A stretch of 64,000 bases of DNA from Engraulis encrasicolus (GCF_034702125.1 NC_085860.1:14373223-14437222), one strand, 5' to 3'; counted from the first letter of the stretch, positions 35,552 through 48,150 are shown. The notes: a model not told the origin generated them from the letters alone. Numbers and translations are program-made.

Positions 35552-35682
35552 AGGGTGCATTTCTCAAAACCATAGTTGCTAAAACTATGTTGGTTACTTT
35601 ATTGGTCGCAACGCAATTTCCCACTGGCAGCTACCTAAGTTGATAACTGGCTAACAACTGCACTTTCGAGGAACACCACCCT
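35552..35682. mobile_element. Hairpin MITE, 131 bp
   Basis: The left end AGGGTGCATTTCTCAAAACC and the right end TTTCGAGGAACACCACCCT are imperfect inverted repeats. The sequence can fold back on itself through AGTTGCTAAAAC and GCTAACAACTG. Confidence 0.75.
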
Positions 35683-35756
35683 GATTGGTTTGTAGCTTCT
35701 CTACACTGTAAGTGCAGGCATAACGTCAGTAAAACTGACACCTACTGTAAATATTT

Positions 35757-35826
35757 TTCTTTTTCTTCTTCTATTTCTTCTTCTTCTTCTTCCTTCTTCT
35801 TCTTCTTCTTCTTCTTCCTTCTTCTT
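35757..35826. repeat. (TTC)n microsatellite
   Basis: TTC trinucleotides with TCC interruptions. Confidence 0.95.
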
Positions 35827-36435
35827 CACAAGAATACGTAATGATAATGTGAATGTTATTAATAATATTAATGATGTTACTTACACATGGGTTTCACGTT
35901 TGTTAACAATCCCTGGCTGCGCGACCCTGTCTGCACACTGTTCAACCTCTCATTGTTGGAAACTGCTGTCGGTCAAAAAATGAGCTCATGTGGTTGGCCA
36001 CTGCCAGTATCTTGTCCCTCCTCTTAACATCAATGTTTGTAAACGAAAAAAACCCATGTATAGTGCACCATAATAACAAGAATGTCTCTTCTTTGCTCTT
36101 CCTATCTCCTCTTCATGTTCCTGCAGCCACCCCTGAGCCCCAAGAGCAAGGTGTTGACAGGATGGGATCACCCAGTAGCAGGCCGCGCCCTTCCCGTCCC
36201 CCTTGTCTGACAGCCGCTCATTAATCTTCAGGATGTAGGGTGTCATTAAACCAGGAGGCCATTCATCTCACCGGACACCAACAGGTGATCACAGGAAGAG
36301 ATGTTACAAAAGCAGCACACATTACAGAGGCATCGCAATGCATTTTCTCTTCAATACCCACTACAGGCAGCCATTTTGTTTGCTTAGATTACGTACTCTG
36401 GCGGTTGTCTAATTTGAAAGGAAAAACTAATTAGC
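35827..36435. other. Non-coding; unrecognised GC-rich frame at 35986-36246
   Basis: Both strands are open over part of 35986-36246. The minus strand reads 86 codons including LKINERLSDKGDGKG, which does not look like simple repeat, but no family or splice sites are recognised. Confidence 0.35.
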
Positions 36436-36499
36436 TAAAGATTCCTGGCAAGAGTCCAATAGCTTTATTCTTTTAGCAACTTCTATAAAGCACACAAGC

Positions 36500-36900
36500 C
36501 CGGAACATGTTGATTTGTAAATCTGGCTACATTATTAAGTGCTGCTCTGCTAATATTAGCCAGCCATGCTAATGGCCACATGCATCCCTTGGAGATCCCA
36601 GAGGGGTAGTTAGGTAATGAAGAGTGCAGTAGTCCATTAGTGGCCAGTTGAATTTAATATTGATCAGCAGCCGGCCGGCCCGAGTGTAAAGTACATCTCC
36701 GGCCGCCATGCGCATCAATAAGTGAGCTGTCATAAGGGGGAGGATGCCTTAATATTAACGGCTCTTCTTCAGTCTGTTCCCTGATGCCAGAGGATTCGCT
36801 GATCCTGCAGCTCTCCTCCTCCTGTCCTGACAGGCAGGTTGCGCCTCTCAGCTAACTTTATGTGATCCCATTGATTTCCCCTGTTTCAATGAGATTGTAT
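36500..36900. other. Candidate conserved non-coding element
   Basis: About 400 bp of non-repetitive DNA carries TAAT-type homeodomain cores (ATTAGTGG, TTTAATATTGATC, CTTAATATTAACGG) and mixed GC-rich boxes (CAGCCGGCCGG, CTCCGGCCGCC). No open frame fits. This texture resembles vertebrate developmental enhancers; conservation is inferred, not shown. Confidence 0.4.
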
Positions 36901-37326
36901 TTAGCTGCTTTTTCCTGCGAGTGATTATAGATTCCCCTCTTTGCTAAAAGCCCTGACGCTAAACAGTGATGCCTGCAACGTCACAATGCCATCAGCCTGG
37001 AGTGGAGAATGTGCATTGTTACAATTGCCTGCCTAAATGTGCCAGTGAAAACCCCAAAAACGTACACCCTGTCCTATGTGATTAACCTGAGAGTAAAGAC
37101 AGTGCAACCACATTTCAGTGAGTGTACCGTATGGCCAATTAACTTAGCCATAATTGTCCATGGCCATTTAACCAATCACTGGATTTTCATTAATGGCATT
37201 TACGGTGTACCCCACTATTACACATGAAGCCGGTAAGACTGATTGCCTCACAGATCCTCCAGTAGCATGGCCTTGGTTGCTGTTTTCTTCAGGCAGTAAC
37301 CCTTATTCCAGCCTGCTTGACAGAAC

Positions 37327-38142
<816 letters not shown>

Positions 38143-38400
38143 CAGTCGTTTCCAAGCTGGGGGTCTGGACCCCTAGGGGACTCACGGAGGTCCTGCTGGG
38201 GGGTCGTGGAGAGAATACTTGCATGAAACGTATACAATTACAAATATCTCCATGATGTCTATGATGGCAACATGTAGCATTTAGCATTAGCATTAGTGGA
38301 CAAAAATGTTTTGCATTTGGAATATGATGTGGGAGGAGGGTCGTGAAGATATTCATAGATCCAAAAGGGGGTCCCAACAGCAAACCATTGGGAACTTCTG
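38143..38400. mobile_element. Decayed hAT-like element, 258 bp
   Basis: The left end CAGTCGTTTCCAAGCTGGGG and right end CCATTGGGAACTTCTG resemble the CAGTGGTTCCCAACC / GGGAACCACTG hAT termini with mutations. TAGGC abuts both ends, a 5-bp match. Confidence 0.65.
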
Positions 38401-39797
38401 TAGGCTATCCTGGATGATCCTTATCTCACTCTCAGTCTCAGTGCACCAGTCACCCTTGTGAGTGTAATAATTCCAATTATTTTGAGAACATGCAGAAACA
38501 TTCAAGGGTCTTCTCTCTTCCTGGTATGTCAGGCTTCTTTTTGTTGGAGTAGAACATTAGCAGTCAAGCCCACTGAATAAATTATATGCTGCTGTCAGAT
38601 TCATTCACAATTTTATTCAGAGAATTTCTATCACCCTGCAGAAAATAATGTTTGACAAGGACATGGAAAACGGCAATTAAGGCTGTTTGTTAAGTATTAT
38701 GTTTATTAAGGTCATTATTTTGTTTGTTTGTTTATAATTTACCCAGCTTATTGTTATTTAAAATGTCATGAAAAAATGCTTTACCTATCAATGCTTACGT
38801 AGGTAAATGGTCAAGGGTTATGTAAATGGTTATGTAAATAGTTTATGATTACTTATCTTATGAATAATGTTGTTGAGGCTTTATGATGTGGCATGATGCA
38901 TGTTGAATTGCAAAAAGGGAAAAGGCAACAACTCTCTCTTATTTAATGACCCTAAATGTCAAATGGGTCAAAAGCAATCAAAATGTGAGTGCAGTAAAAA
39001 GCCTTCGGAATTTTCATCAAGGTAAAAATGTGTTGCCATGGTGATATTCCGTTTGGTCAGAGATGGGAGATTGTCCCGCCTGTCCCGTCATACAACCATG
39101 TTCCAAATTGAACCATAGATATGTATAATAAAATAGACGATTCAAGATCACTGAACAGCAAGCAGGCATTTGGATGCACACATTTGATGCCCACTTTCAC
39201 CGTGGAGCTTGAGTGCCACATTACTGGCACTGACTCAGTGGACGCCGGCATAGGGAGCAAGTGTTGACGTGCAAGCTCAATTTGCCCCGGAAAGGAGAGG
39301 AGAAGAGAGGTTGGCCAGTCATGCTGAACTCATTTGAATGTGTTTTGCTTTGCTACAGGTCACTGAGCTGTTACACTGTTCACTGACAGTTTTATAGTGG
39401 TAAATAGAACCAACGGCAAGACAAAAGACAATAAACTGGGGGTCGGTCACACATTTGCAGACCCCAGATTTCCTTTGTTGTTGTAGCATTTTTTGTAACT
39501 GCCTCTACAATAGCTGTGCCTTACTGGTCACATATTTGTAACTTTATTTGTCTAACATGCTGTTTGGTTTTGTCTGCCCAGCAATATTTTAGGTTAGGGA
39601 TACAGTGCATAGTCATACTTAAAAACAGCATATTAGATACCACAATATCCTATATCTTCCTATCTCAGATTCTGTTACAATCATTTTTTAAAACATGTTC
39701 AGTTCTGTTTTCAGTTATCATAGCTTACTGTTTGTAATTACAGTTCAAGTTGTACTTGTCATTTCTTTTCTGATGAGAACCTTGAACGGGAAGTGCA
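38401..39797. other. Non-coding, AT-rich, no gene seen
   Basis: No recognisable frame or repeat family. Confidence 0.45.
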
Positions 39798-40096
39798 CAG
39801 GGACGGATTATAGCTCTATGGGCCCCTGGGCCAGGCAGCAAGAATGGCCCCCCCTCCATAGCATTGCAAGGTTCCAGAAGACGATGATGGTAAAGATGCC
39901 TTTGTTGTGAGTTCAGGGGTTTTCCCTAGAGAAAATTAGAACATTCAGTGGTTTAAAGTGCAATTGAAACACAGTATGTGAACACAAATATATAGACTAG
40001 TAATTAAGTGTTTTTTTGTAGTGTGGAGGCTTGGGCTTCAGGGCCCCCTTGACCCCTGGGCCTGGGCTAGACTGACCCGTGCACTAATCTGTCCTG
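39798..40096. mobile_element. hAT-like MITE (CAGGGACGGATTA termini)
   Basis: CAGGGACGGATTA and TAATCTGTCCTG are imperfect inverted repeats. The body carries GGGCCCCTGGGCCAGG and GGGCCCCCTTGACCCCTGGG. No duplication is preserved. Confidence 0.65.
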
Positions 40097-40124
40097 GTAA
40101 CCACATTACATGTATTCTGTTGTC

Positions 40125-40257
40125 GGAAGTCAAAAAATAATTACTGGGCTTGAAAATGAGTGCTTTTTTGACACCAATCCAAACCTTGGACCTCCACCTA
40201 TGCACCACAAATCCAAAAATCACTCATTTTCAAGCCCAGTAATCATTTTTTGACTCC
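40125..40257. repeat. Hairpin repeat with about 44-bp arms
   Basis: GTCAAAAAATAATTACTGGG followed by CTTGAAAATGAGTG is matched in inverse at 40214-40257 with few mismatches. The loop is about 45 bp. Confidence 0.85.
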
Positions 40258-40652
40258 CTCTGCCCCATGAACCAGGAAGTAGAGGGCATGACTTAGGTGC
40301 CCCATATGGAGAGAGCAGAACAGCACCCGCCATTCTCCACTCTGGCTCAGCTGGACAACACAATTTATCTGAGCAATTTCAATCACAGTGTCAATCAGAA
40401 TGTACCTACTTAACTACCCACTCACACTTTCACTCGCTTGAAACAGAACAGCGGGACAGTGGCACCCAGGCGGGGCTGGAATGAGCAGAGACGTGTTTGC
40501 GTGTTAGTTAGTTTGGCACTGAGACCAGAGCAGAGGCACGTGGATGACAGCTGAGCCGAGCCGAGCTGAGCTGTGTAGCTGAGTGGAAGGTGTGCAGCGA
40601 CAGATGTGGTCCAATGAGAGTGGGGGGTTACTGGACCACTGCAAGGCACCCA
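40258..40652. other. Non-coding, no gene seen
   Basis: Contains a GAGCCGAGCCGAGCTGAGCT repeat near 40552. Confidence 0.45.
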
Positions 40653-40994
40653 GCCAGACCGGCACCCAGCCAGAGCCGCTGTGACTACAGTAGTAGTCCA
40701 CTTCTAGCCTGATTATCATAAACTTACAAATCTCTTCGAGACTTGGTCTGACCAAGAGCATAGCAATCACCGTTGACCAAACGGCATGGTTGACCCGCCT
40801 CCCTTGGTTTGCTAATGATTGTTTGCTTCACGACAAAGTGGGAGGAGTTCCTGATTTTTTCGGGAGTTCAGAAAGTACTTGCATTGTTCTTGACCTGACT
40901 AGTAGCAACGCTGAAGGGTGTTGCGTCATCAGGAGGTCACGGCCTGCTAAGCCAGACCGGCACCCAGCCAGAGGCGCTGTTACTACAGTAGTAG
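40653..40994. repeat. 254-bp dispersed repeat flanked by 44-bp direct repeats
   Basis: GCCAGACCGGCACCCAGCCA starts a 44-bp block at 40653-40696 that recurs with two mismatches at 40951-40994. The intervening 40697-40950 is a dispersed repeat whose inverted copy lies at 47448-47676 and shares GACAAAGTGGGAGGAGTTCC and GTTGACCCGCCTCCCTTG. Confidence 0.8.
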
Positions 40995-41978
40995 ATTATG
41001 ATGACATTATGGAGAGCCCTTAATAATAGATTAAGACTTGGCCATTATATTTTTGGTGACAAAAAATTTTATAATAACAGAGTCTGACAGAGGGGTTTAG
41101 CACTCTTCTGGTTGCTCCTACTCTCTAAGAGCAGTCGTCGCGTAGTGGAAGGTGTGCACTGACAGATGTGCAGTCTGGTCTGAAGGGGCTGGTGTGGGAG
41201 GTGGAGGGTGGGGAGACAGGACAGCCCTCTCTGGACCGCTGCCAGCCCGGCGGCACTGGGCCAAAACTACTGCTGCTCCTGCTGTCACTGCATAGTAAAT
41301 GTTGCCGTCTCGAAGCCAAATCAACACCTGTCGAGTCCAATTTAACACTCTACCAGTCGGTCTTACTCTCCCCAAGTGTTGAATTAACATGACGCATTGT
41401 ACTCTGCACTGCCGCTGCTGCTGCTGCTGCTGCTGCTGACGACTGAGGAAATGAATTGTGAGAAACTGAATGGGACAGCTGGATGTATTTATGACACCAT
41501 TATGTTCACTCTGCTTTTTGTCTCGCACTTCCGGTGACTTATGATGTCTTGTGCTGGACATTTTGTTTTCCATGTCAAAAATGTAGATCCTGAGTTGTCC
41601 ATTACATTTACTCTGTGTCTGTCTGCAATGTGCTACTACTATAGGGCCACTGGGTTGTCACAGTTGTGTCATTTTGTTTCTCGTGTTAAACTTTTCACCC
41701 TGAGGCAAACCGACAAGTACAAAGTTTTGCCTTCAGACAAGTCCCTTGATGTTAGCGTTTGGGGATACGCAGGCGAGATGTTTTTAATTTTACTGGAGCA
41801 TCTTGTTACGGACTCCTGGGACAGTTCTGCCAACTGACTTCCACTGCATCCTTTGATGAAATGCCAAATTGAGCAATGTATTTATACTTGGGTGTATTCC
41901 TGATATGTTCTTTTGTTTTGTTGTTGGCAGCCTCGGTCCTAAAACCTTTACTGTTTATGTGTTTGTTTTTCTCACCAG
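40995..41978. other. Non-coding; (CTG)8 at 41415-41438
   Basis: Frames of 74-151 codons occur on both strands, one reading polyglutamine across the CTG run, none recognised. A TTTAACACTCTACC motif of the hairpin family lies near 41340. Confidence 0.4.
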
Positions 41979-42098
41979 AAGGTATTACCCGCATCCCCCA
42001 TCCCTTTTAAAACACATCAGTCTCATCCGCCAGTGGATTGCAACCTGCCAAGAATGTATTCTGTTTCAAAGTGAACCTGCAAAGTCATGGAAACGCTT
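41979..42098 (+). pseudogene. Exon-like fragment with integrase-type zinc-finger residues
   Basis: A 120-bp open block lies between a pyrimidine-rich acceptor (TTTTTCTCACCAG, ending 41978) and a donor GTGAGT at 42099. It reads RYYPHPP...ISLIRQWIATCQEC, resembling the second half of an HHCC integrase finger (pattern YY..W..C..C) as in Gypsy-derived host genes such as GIN1. The paired histidines would be in an upstream exon that I cannot find. The exon is phase-symmetric. It could be a domesticated integrase exon, a decayed element, or chance. Confidence 0.3.
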
Positions 42099-42191
42099 GT
42101 GAGTGAATGTCCTCTTTTTCAACTCTGAATATTTTATTTCTCTGTAACTGGTGCCTCAATATTTATTCACACATCACTCGAGTACTGTACA

Positions 42192-42265
42192 TACACATGC
42201 AATGCACATACACATACACATACACATACACACATACACACATACACACATACACACATGCACAT
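42192..42265. repeat. (CACATA)n repeat
   Basis: CACATA and CACACATA units, about 74 bp. Confidence 0.95.
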
Positions 42266-43602
42266 ACAACTTATACACCTCATCTCTTTGTGTTACTAAA
42301 TGTTTCCCTCTTCAGTTTAGTTCGGTCTGTAAAATATTAAATACTGCAATGTCCAGAAGGGTATTTCCGTATTGTGATTGCCTTAATATAATTGTAGCTG
42401 GTTGTGGTTGTGATGATAAGGATGCTTTTAGAAAACAAGCTATGTTTATTACCTACAAGCCTGCTGCACTTATTCAAATTGGATTAGCACTTGATTATCA
42501 ATTAAATTATGATTCTTATAATCACCACCCATTCAACTGAAGTAAACATGGCCATGCAAAAGAAATACTGTGTTGTTTTCATTTGGCGTAGACAGTGCTG
42601 TCCTCCAAGATGCCAGTATGTCTTTTTCTATTCTTTCAAAAGGCAGTTCCTCACCTCTGTTTCAGCAGTGTTTCTGGTGCATTGTTAGCTAGCAGTATGT
42701 TTATAAATACATAAATAAAATAAATATGGAAATTCCAAATCATCACGAATTCAGTGTCGAGGCTAATAAAGCCATATCCACTTCTGAGAAATTAATTACA
42801 CCCCAAATTATTTTGGGAAATGGTAGTCTTAATATGTCATGCATTTTAATTAGTCTCATCCAGAATAGCAAGCGTTTATTGTTCATGAATAAATAATCAC
42901 ATGTGTAGGTGTCAGAGGATCCTGAGAGGGCATGAACCTCTCTACTGAAATCAGTATGTGTGGTATATGTGCAAACATATCTGCTATAAACATGAGCCAT
43001 CAGAGGTGGTGACCTGGGCTTTCTCACAAATGCTCGATCATGCACATGATGCTGTGTTTTTGCCGCCACTTGCAGGCAACACAAAACACTGCAGGCATAC
43101 ACACAGACAGACTAGCGGGCAGGCAGACACACAGGCAAACGGGCTGATAGACATTACCTGCCTCAACTCCCTCAGAGGAGTAATAACCTGTCTACTATAT
43201 AGGTCACTGAATCTACAGTATTTTCAGTTCTGGTGCAGCTGGAAAGATTCATTTGACTTATCTCTGATACTTATGGCAAGTACAGCACCCTATATGAAGT
43301 GGGTCCACTGGTAGAACTATTTGAGTTCTGTGGTGAGCTGCAATGATACGACATCAGACAATTAGTCAGATTGTTACTTTTGACCACTTTGTCACAGGTT
43401 ATACCATCTACTAAATTTTTGATACTTCTTTTAGCAAGAATAAAAGAGAATACAAGACGTCCTCTTTGGGAGAATAGCCCTTATGTAATTTAAGGACATT
43501 CAGCACCTACTGATGTCACCAGTCTGCCTGCGGATGCAACCGCTTGACCCAGATCTATCTACTGACACGGGAGCTCTGCATATTTCAGGAATGTCACTGG
43601 GA
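42266..43602. other. Non-coding, no gene seen
   Basis: Frames near 42151-42540 and 42743-43314 are not recognised. CAGACAGACTAG/GGCAGGCAGACA repeat near 43103. Confidence 0.45.
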
Positions 43603-43782
43603 CAGGGGTGACCGGCTGCATAGACACTGCTTCCAGGGGTTTGGACCGGGCCCACGACAAAGTTATCTGAAAGGGCCCCCTCACTTAATACATACAATGT
43701 AATGACAACCCAATTCTGGGCCCCTTTTCTCCCTGCGCCCGGGACACCTGGCCCCTTTGCCCCACCCCAGTCGGCTTTCCTG
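43603..43782 (-). mobile_element. GGGCCC-family hAT MITE, inverted copy
   Basis: In reverse complement it shares GGGCCCAGAATTGG, ACATTGTATGTATTAA and GGGGGCCCTTTCAGATAACT with the elements at 16445-17006 and 63098-63257. Ends are decayed and no duplication is seen. Confidence 0.7.
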
Positions 43783-44189
43783 ACTGCTTCATCTATTTAC
43801 TGCTGTGATGGGATCACATGCTCCATGCTCCCAGGTACTGAGGTAATGCCTCCTGTCTGGACGGTCATGACGGAGTCGCATAACATCCAAGGATTTACCG
43901 TCTTCCTGTCTTCCTGTCTTCCTGTCTGCAGCTTTTGTCTTGGGGCTCCTACTTGGAGCTTGAAACTGAAAATAACACCCAGTCGTCGCATTGTGATGGG
44001 ATACTTTCATAATGGATGTTTGAAGGCAGATTAAATGATATAATGAGGAATGATTGAGGCGGTGTGTTAGACTTTTGTGTCTCTCAAGCCACTTGTGCTG
44101 AATGAAAAAAAGTGCACCTGTGTCCAGTCCATGCAGTCTTGGCTACAGCTGCAGCTTTGGAGAAAGCCTCTCGCACACATTCTAGAGTA

Positions 44190-44194
44190 GCAGA

Positions 44195-44233
<39 letters not shown>
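44190..44233. repeat. (CA)n microsatellite
   Basis: Pure CA preceded by CACATACA. Confidence 0.95.
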
Positions 44234-44237
<4 letters not shown>

Positions 44238-44334
44238 CCAGAGAATACCCCGACTGACCTTGAAGGTAGATGCTGAAAGCTGCAAGATGTTTCTCCTGAG
44301 AGTTTCTCCAAGCTCTTTCCATACTTGTCATATG

Positions 44335-44480
44335 CAGGTCCTCCGACAGGGTGGGGCAAACAGGTCAGTTGTCACAGGCCAAGGGAGGGGGAGGGGAAGA
44401 ATTGGGACTTCTGTTGCATTGATAGGGGGGCCCTTTCAGATTGTTTTGTGCCAAGCCCAGTCAAACCTGCAAGTGGGCAT
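44335..44480 (+). mobile_element. GGGCCC-family hAT MITE, right end unclear
   Basis: CAGGTCCTCCGACAGGG at the left and GGGGGCCCTTTCAGATTGTT inside match the family. The normal CAGCGGCCCTG right terminus is not found. A further left-end fragment (CAGGCCCGTCGACAGGG) lies at 44713. Confidence 0.6.
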
Positions 44481-45632
44481 CAACTCCACCTCATATTGTA
44501 ATGAGCAGGATGGCATTGCTGATTTATGATGATCCTTACATGATAAATGATGGCTTTGATGATGTTGGTGATGCACAACAGATGTCTATGAATAACAAGA
44601 CAAGACAAGTAATAATTAGTTGGGTGTGCATGCATGATTTACATTACAGTCCACACATAGACATAATGACAGCTCCATATTAAAGTTATATTCAGTAAGC
44701 ATTAGTGATAGCCAGGCCCGTCGACAGGGAGGAAAAACAGGCCAGTTGTCCAGGTCCACAAGCCAGACCTCAGGCCCAGGAGGTGTCCAGATCGACATTA
44801 CAGAGAAAGATCAGGTAACGCGCTCAACACCTTCTAATACACTGCACTGGGTGCTTAACTTTGTCGATGAATGAACTCAAAGTACAAAATAAAATAAAAA
44901 ATGAATGAAGAAGCACTCAGTCTTTTCTCACAAATGTTTCGAGCTTACACCCTTCCTCAGTGTGAAATGGCGATTATTTTTGCAGATTGATGTTACACAA
45001 TGTACTGTATGTAGAGGGCATGTCGTCTTTCACATGGTTTTGTTCAGAACTTCTGTCCAGAGGTTGTAGAGATCGGTGGAAAAACTGTATCAATAATTGT
45101 CTGCACTGGGGAAAAAAACAAAAACAAAACAGAGAAACACCTGTTGTAAAGGGGAGGCGAGAGATACAAGGTCAAGAACAAGAACGAGGAAGGTAAACAG
45201 ACACACAGTGCCCAGCTGCATGCAGCAAGACAGATAAGCTTGTGGTGGTCATGGGATCTTAGAAGTGTGGGAAGCATGCATGGTCCATTTCTTTCAAGGA
45301 GAAGCAAACGAGCTCAGCAGCAGCAGAAGACTAGCCACCACAGGTTAAAAATAACTCGCAGGATTTGTGCATAATTCCCAAACCGTGCAGGGAGGAAAAT
45401 CCTTAACACCAAAATCTTAACTGTAAACTCCCACCGCACATTCATTCATTTGAATATCTGCACAGGATGATGGATATAAAAAGATGCAGTGTCCCACATG
45501 CAAGTGTACTTGTGGGTGAAGAGGGGGTTGGATGGCAGACAAGGATAATGGTCATACATTAATATGATAATTAATTATGTAAGCTGTAAATAATGATTTG
45601 GAGTAAACAAAATAAAGACAAAATGTACAGTA
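44481..45632. other. Non-coding, no gene seen
   Basis: A repeat of the TTTCGAGCTTACACCCTTCC type (inverse of CCGAAAC repeats) lies near 44936. No gene recognised. Confidence 0.4.
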
Positions 45633-45640
45633 TCTCATCC

Positions 45641-45791
45641 TAGGGGTGCCGTTCAGGGGAGTAAAGTGTGACTGAGTCACCAGGGCCCCATGTATACAGT
45701 ATAGGGGGCCCCCACATACAGTCCAATTTATGAAGATATATGTCTGGGGGGGTCCATTACATAGGGCCCAAAATTTGCCGCTACGCCCCTG
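45641..45791. mobile_element. hAT-like MITE, 151 bp
   Basis: It begins TAGGGGTGCCG and ends CGCTACGCCCCTG. A perfect 8-bp duplication TCTCATCC lies at 45633-45640 and 45792-45799. Confidence 0.9.
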
Positions 45792-46357
45792 TCTCATCCC
45801 ATTGTGACTTCCTCAAATATGTAATTCTCCAGTAGATTACGGCAGACGAATCCATCACAGACAAATGCAGGCTGACTGACTCACACATTGCTCATTATGT
45901 GTTAGTGCTGTTATACATCTCTACACATAAAACGTAAAAGGATTTAGCAGATGTCTTAATCCAGATTCACAGGGTAGTCACAACATTCACAGCATGTGTG
46001 AATTCAGATGGTTAACCATTATCAGAAAGCGGTGACATGATTGATGTGATGATATCTTGATATGACTAAGCACCTGTCCTGGACATTCTGATGCTTGTAT
46101 GCTATAAAAGGGAGAGAATATGCTGTGTACATATAGAGAGAAGAGATGCACAAAAATAGCTCTCTTAATACTTAGTGGAACTAGATAGATGTGATTGATG
46201 ATTTGCTAAGGTGGCCACAGTGCTTATCTGTGATTATCTGTGCCTTCCTAGATTGAGTGAGTACGAGCCATGCATAAATCAGATGTAATGTGCACTCGTA
46301 GGAGAAGTGTCATATAGTCTTTAGTGTGCACTGTCAGATTTGGACTATTGGATACGC
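45792..46357. other. Non-coding, no gene seen
   Basis: AT-rich, no recognisable feature. Confidence 0.45.
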
Positions 46358-46658
46358 CAGTGGTTCTTAACCTTTTTTTCTGAACGCACCCCCTTAGCTG
46401 TTCCCAAGACAAGTCGCGCACCCCCACCCGAAATGTCTACGTGTATAGGCACCAAAAAAATGATTTAAGTGATTAATTACAATGATTCTTACTTTATACA
46501 TTAATCAATACTTTAATGAATTTACATGGGGACGAAAACATGTTTAAATTTGGTCTTAATTTGGCCTACTTATAATGTTTGGAAGCAGAATTTTGGTCAC
46601 AACCTCCACACAAACAAAATTCCGTGCACTGACATCTCTGGCGCACTCCCAGGGGGTG
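46358..46658. mobile_element. hAT-like element with non-matching right end, 301 bp
   Basis: The left end CAGTGGTTCTTAACC is a typical hAT terminus. GGATACGC flanks the element perfectly at 46350-46357 and 46659-46666. The right end reads CCCAGGGGGTG rather than the expected inverse. Confidence 0.8.
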
Positions 46659-46705
46659 GGATACGCCATTTGTCAAACTGAGAACTGTATGTTGGATCCC
46701 CCATC

Positions 46706-46735
46706 TCTTCTTCTTCTTCTTCTTCTTCTTCTCCT
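46706..46735. repeat. (TTC)n microsatellite
   Basis: About ten TTC units. Confidence 0.95.
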
Positions 46736-47120
46736 TCATTTTTTTTACTCACACAGAGGCCCAGTCTCTGTTTCTGTCTGTAGGGGATAGGGGTTAGAAA
46801 TGAGTCAGGCAGGTGTGATGGGGTGGGATCTCCTCAGGAGTTCATTAGGACTGCACTTGCTGCCAATATAGAGGTGATCAGATTTCTAGGCATCATACCA
46901 GGGCAGGTAATTCTGGGGAATCAGTCACTCTGTCGGCATGCATTTTCATGCTCTGTAGAGCCTACAGCTGATAGATGAGAAGAGTGAGTGCAGAGGGCAG
47001 ATAGCCACGCCGTCAGCCTCACTAGTACAGGACGTGTAAGGCTTTGTTCAAGCACAAAGGACAGAGAGCCAAAGAAAAAGCCAGCAGCGCAGAAACCTGT
47101 AATTGAGTTGGCCACATGCA
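46736..47120. other. Non-coding, no gene seen
   Basis: No recognisable feature. Confidence 0.45.
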
Positions 47121-47200
47121 ATAAAGAGAGAGAGGGAGAGGGAGAGGGAGAGAGAGAGAGAGAGCGAGCGAGAGCGAGAGCGAGAGCGAGAGAGAGAGAG
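47121..47200. repeat. (GA)n / GAGCGA microsatellite
   Basis: GA repeat with GGGA and GCGA interruptions. Confidence 0.95.
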
Positions 47201-47447
47201 GTCAGCTGATGACAGGTGCTCTGCATAGTGAGTTACTAATATGAAAGGTCAGACTAGAGAACCTTCATTTCAAATTTTCAGAGATTTCAATTTTGACTAT
47301 TAAAGCCAGGTTACATGACACTTGATGTGTCATTATCGTGATTTGTTGAGGGAAATATTTTGCCAATTTAACAGATGTTTCATTATTCAGAATGTTCAAC
47401 AAAATACCTGCTTCAGGTCAGACAAGGAGAGGTTACATAGCATACAG

Positions 47448-47676
47448 TAGCCAGGCCATGCCCTCCTAGTGACGCAATGCCGTCAGCGTTGCTCCTAGTC
47501 AGGTCAAGAGCAATGCAAGTACTTTCTGAGCTCCAGAAAAATCGGGAACTCCTCCCACTTTGTCGGAAAGCAAAGAACCATTAGCAAATCAAGGGAGGCG
47601 GGTCAACCATGCCGTTTGGGAAATGTTAAGTATTCTGCTCTTGGTCAGACCAAGTTTCAAAGAGATTTAAAAGTGG
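47448..47676 (-). repeat. Dispersed repeat, inverted copy of 40697-40950
   Basis: In reverse complement it matches the 40.7-kb copy along its length, including ACTTGGTCTGACCAAGAGCA and the GGGAGGAGTTCC segment. The outer end here reads TAGCCAGGCCATGCCCTCC. No coding capacity. Confidence 0.85.
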
Positions 47677-48004
47677 ATACAGTGGATGTGGGGATATGCC
47701 ACAGTTGGACACTTTGATGTCATGTTATGGTTGTCATGCTGATCTGAAAAAAAAAGAAATGCAGGATTTTGAGCAAAGTGATGTCCAAATGGATACTCAA
47801 CACTTGTAGGAGGACGATGAAATAGTTTCCATTAAAATTGTATCTCCTTGCTGAAGTTGTCGGATACTTTATAAACTTATGGTGCATGAATTATTGAGCG
47901 TATGGAAGATCAGCAAATGCATGCAACTAAGGATATCTTTTACTGAGTATTCAGGAAGAGACAAGCCCAACCATGTTCTATATTGACCTACAATTTTTTT
48001 TTTC
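47677..48004. other. Non-coding, no gene seen
   Basis: Unique AT-rich sequence. Confidence 0.45.
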
Positions 48005-48150
48005 TAAAGGTTTTTTTTTTGGTCTTTTTTGACAGGACAGTGTGAGGAAGTGTCAGGAAGCGAATTGGGAGAGAGCCGGGGAGGGTCGGCAAAGGACCCG
48101 GGTCAACCCCATGGCAGGCGAGTGCCCTACCGGTTGGCCACGACAGGACC
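48005..48150 (-). repeat. tRNA-derived SINE (family B), minus strand
   Basis: In reverse complement the head reads CGTGGCCAACCGGTAGGGCA (A box) and GGGTTGACCCGGGTCC (B-box region). A body with TCTCCCAATTCGCTTCCTGA and CTGTCC is followed by an A-rich tail. Related to the SINE at 19454-19616. Confidence 0.85.

Noticed and set aside
41118..41573. Minus-strand 151-codon frame with eight glutamines
   Set aside because: The glutamine run is a (CTG)8 repeat and no domain or splice structure supports a gene.
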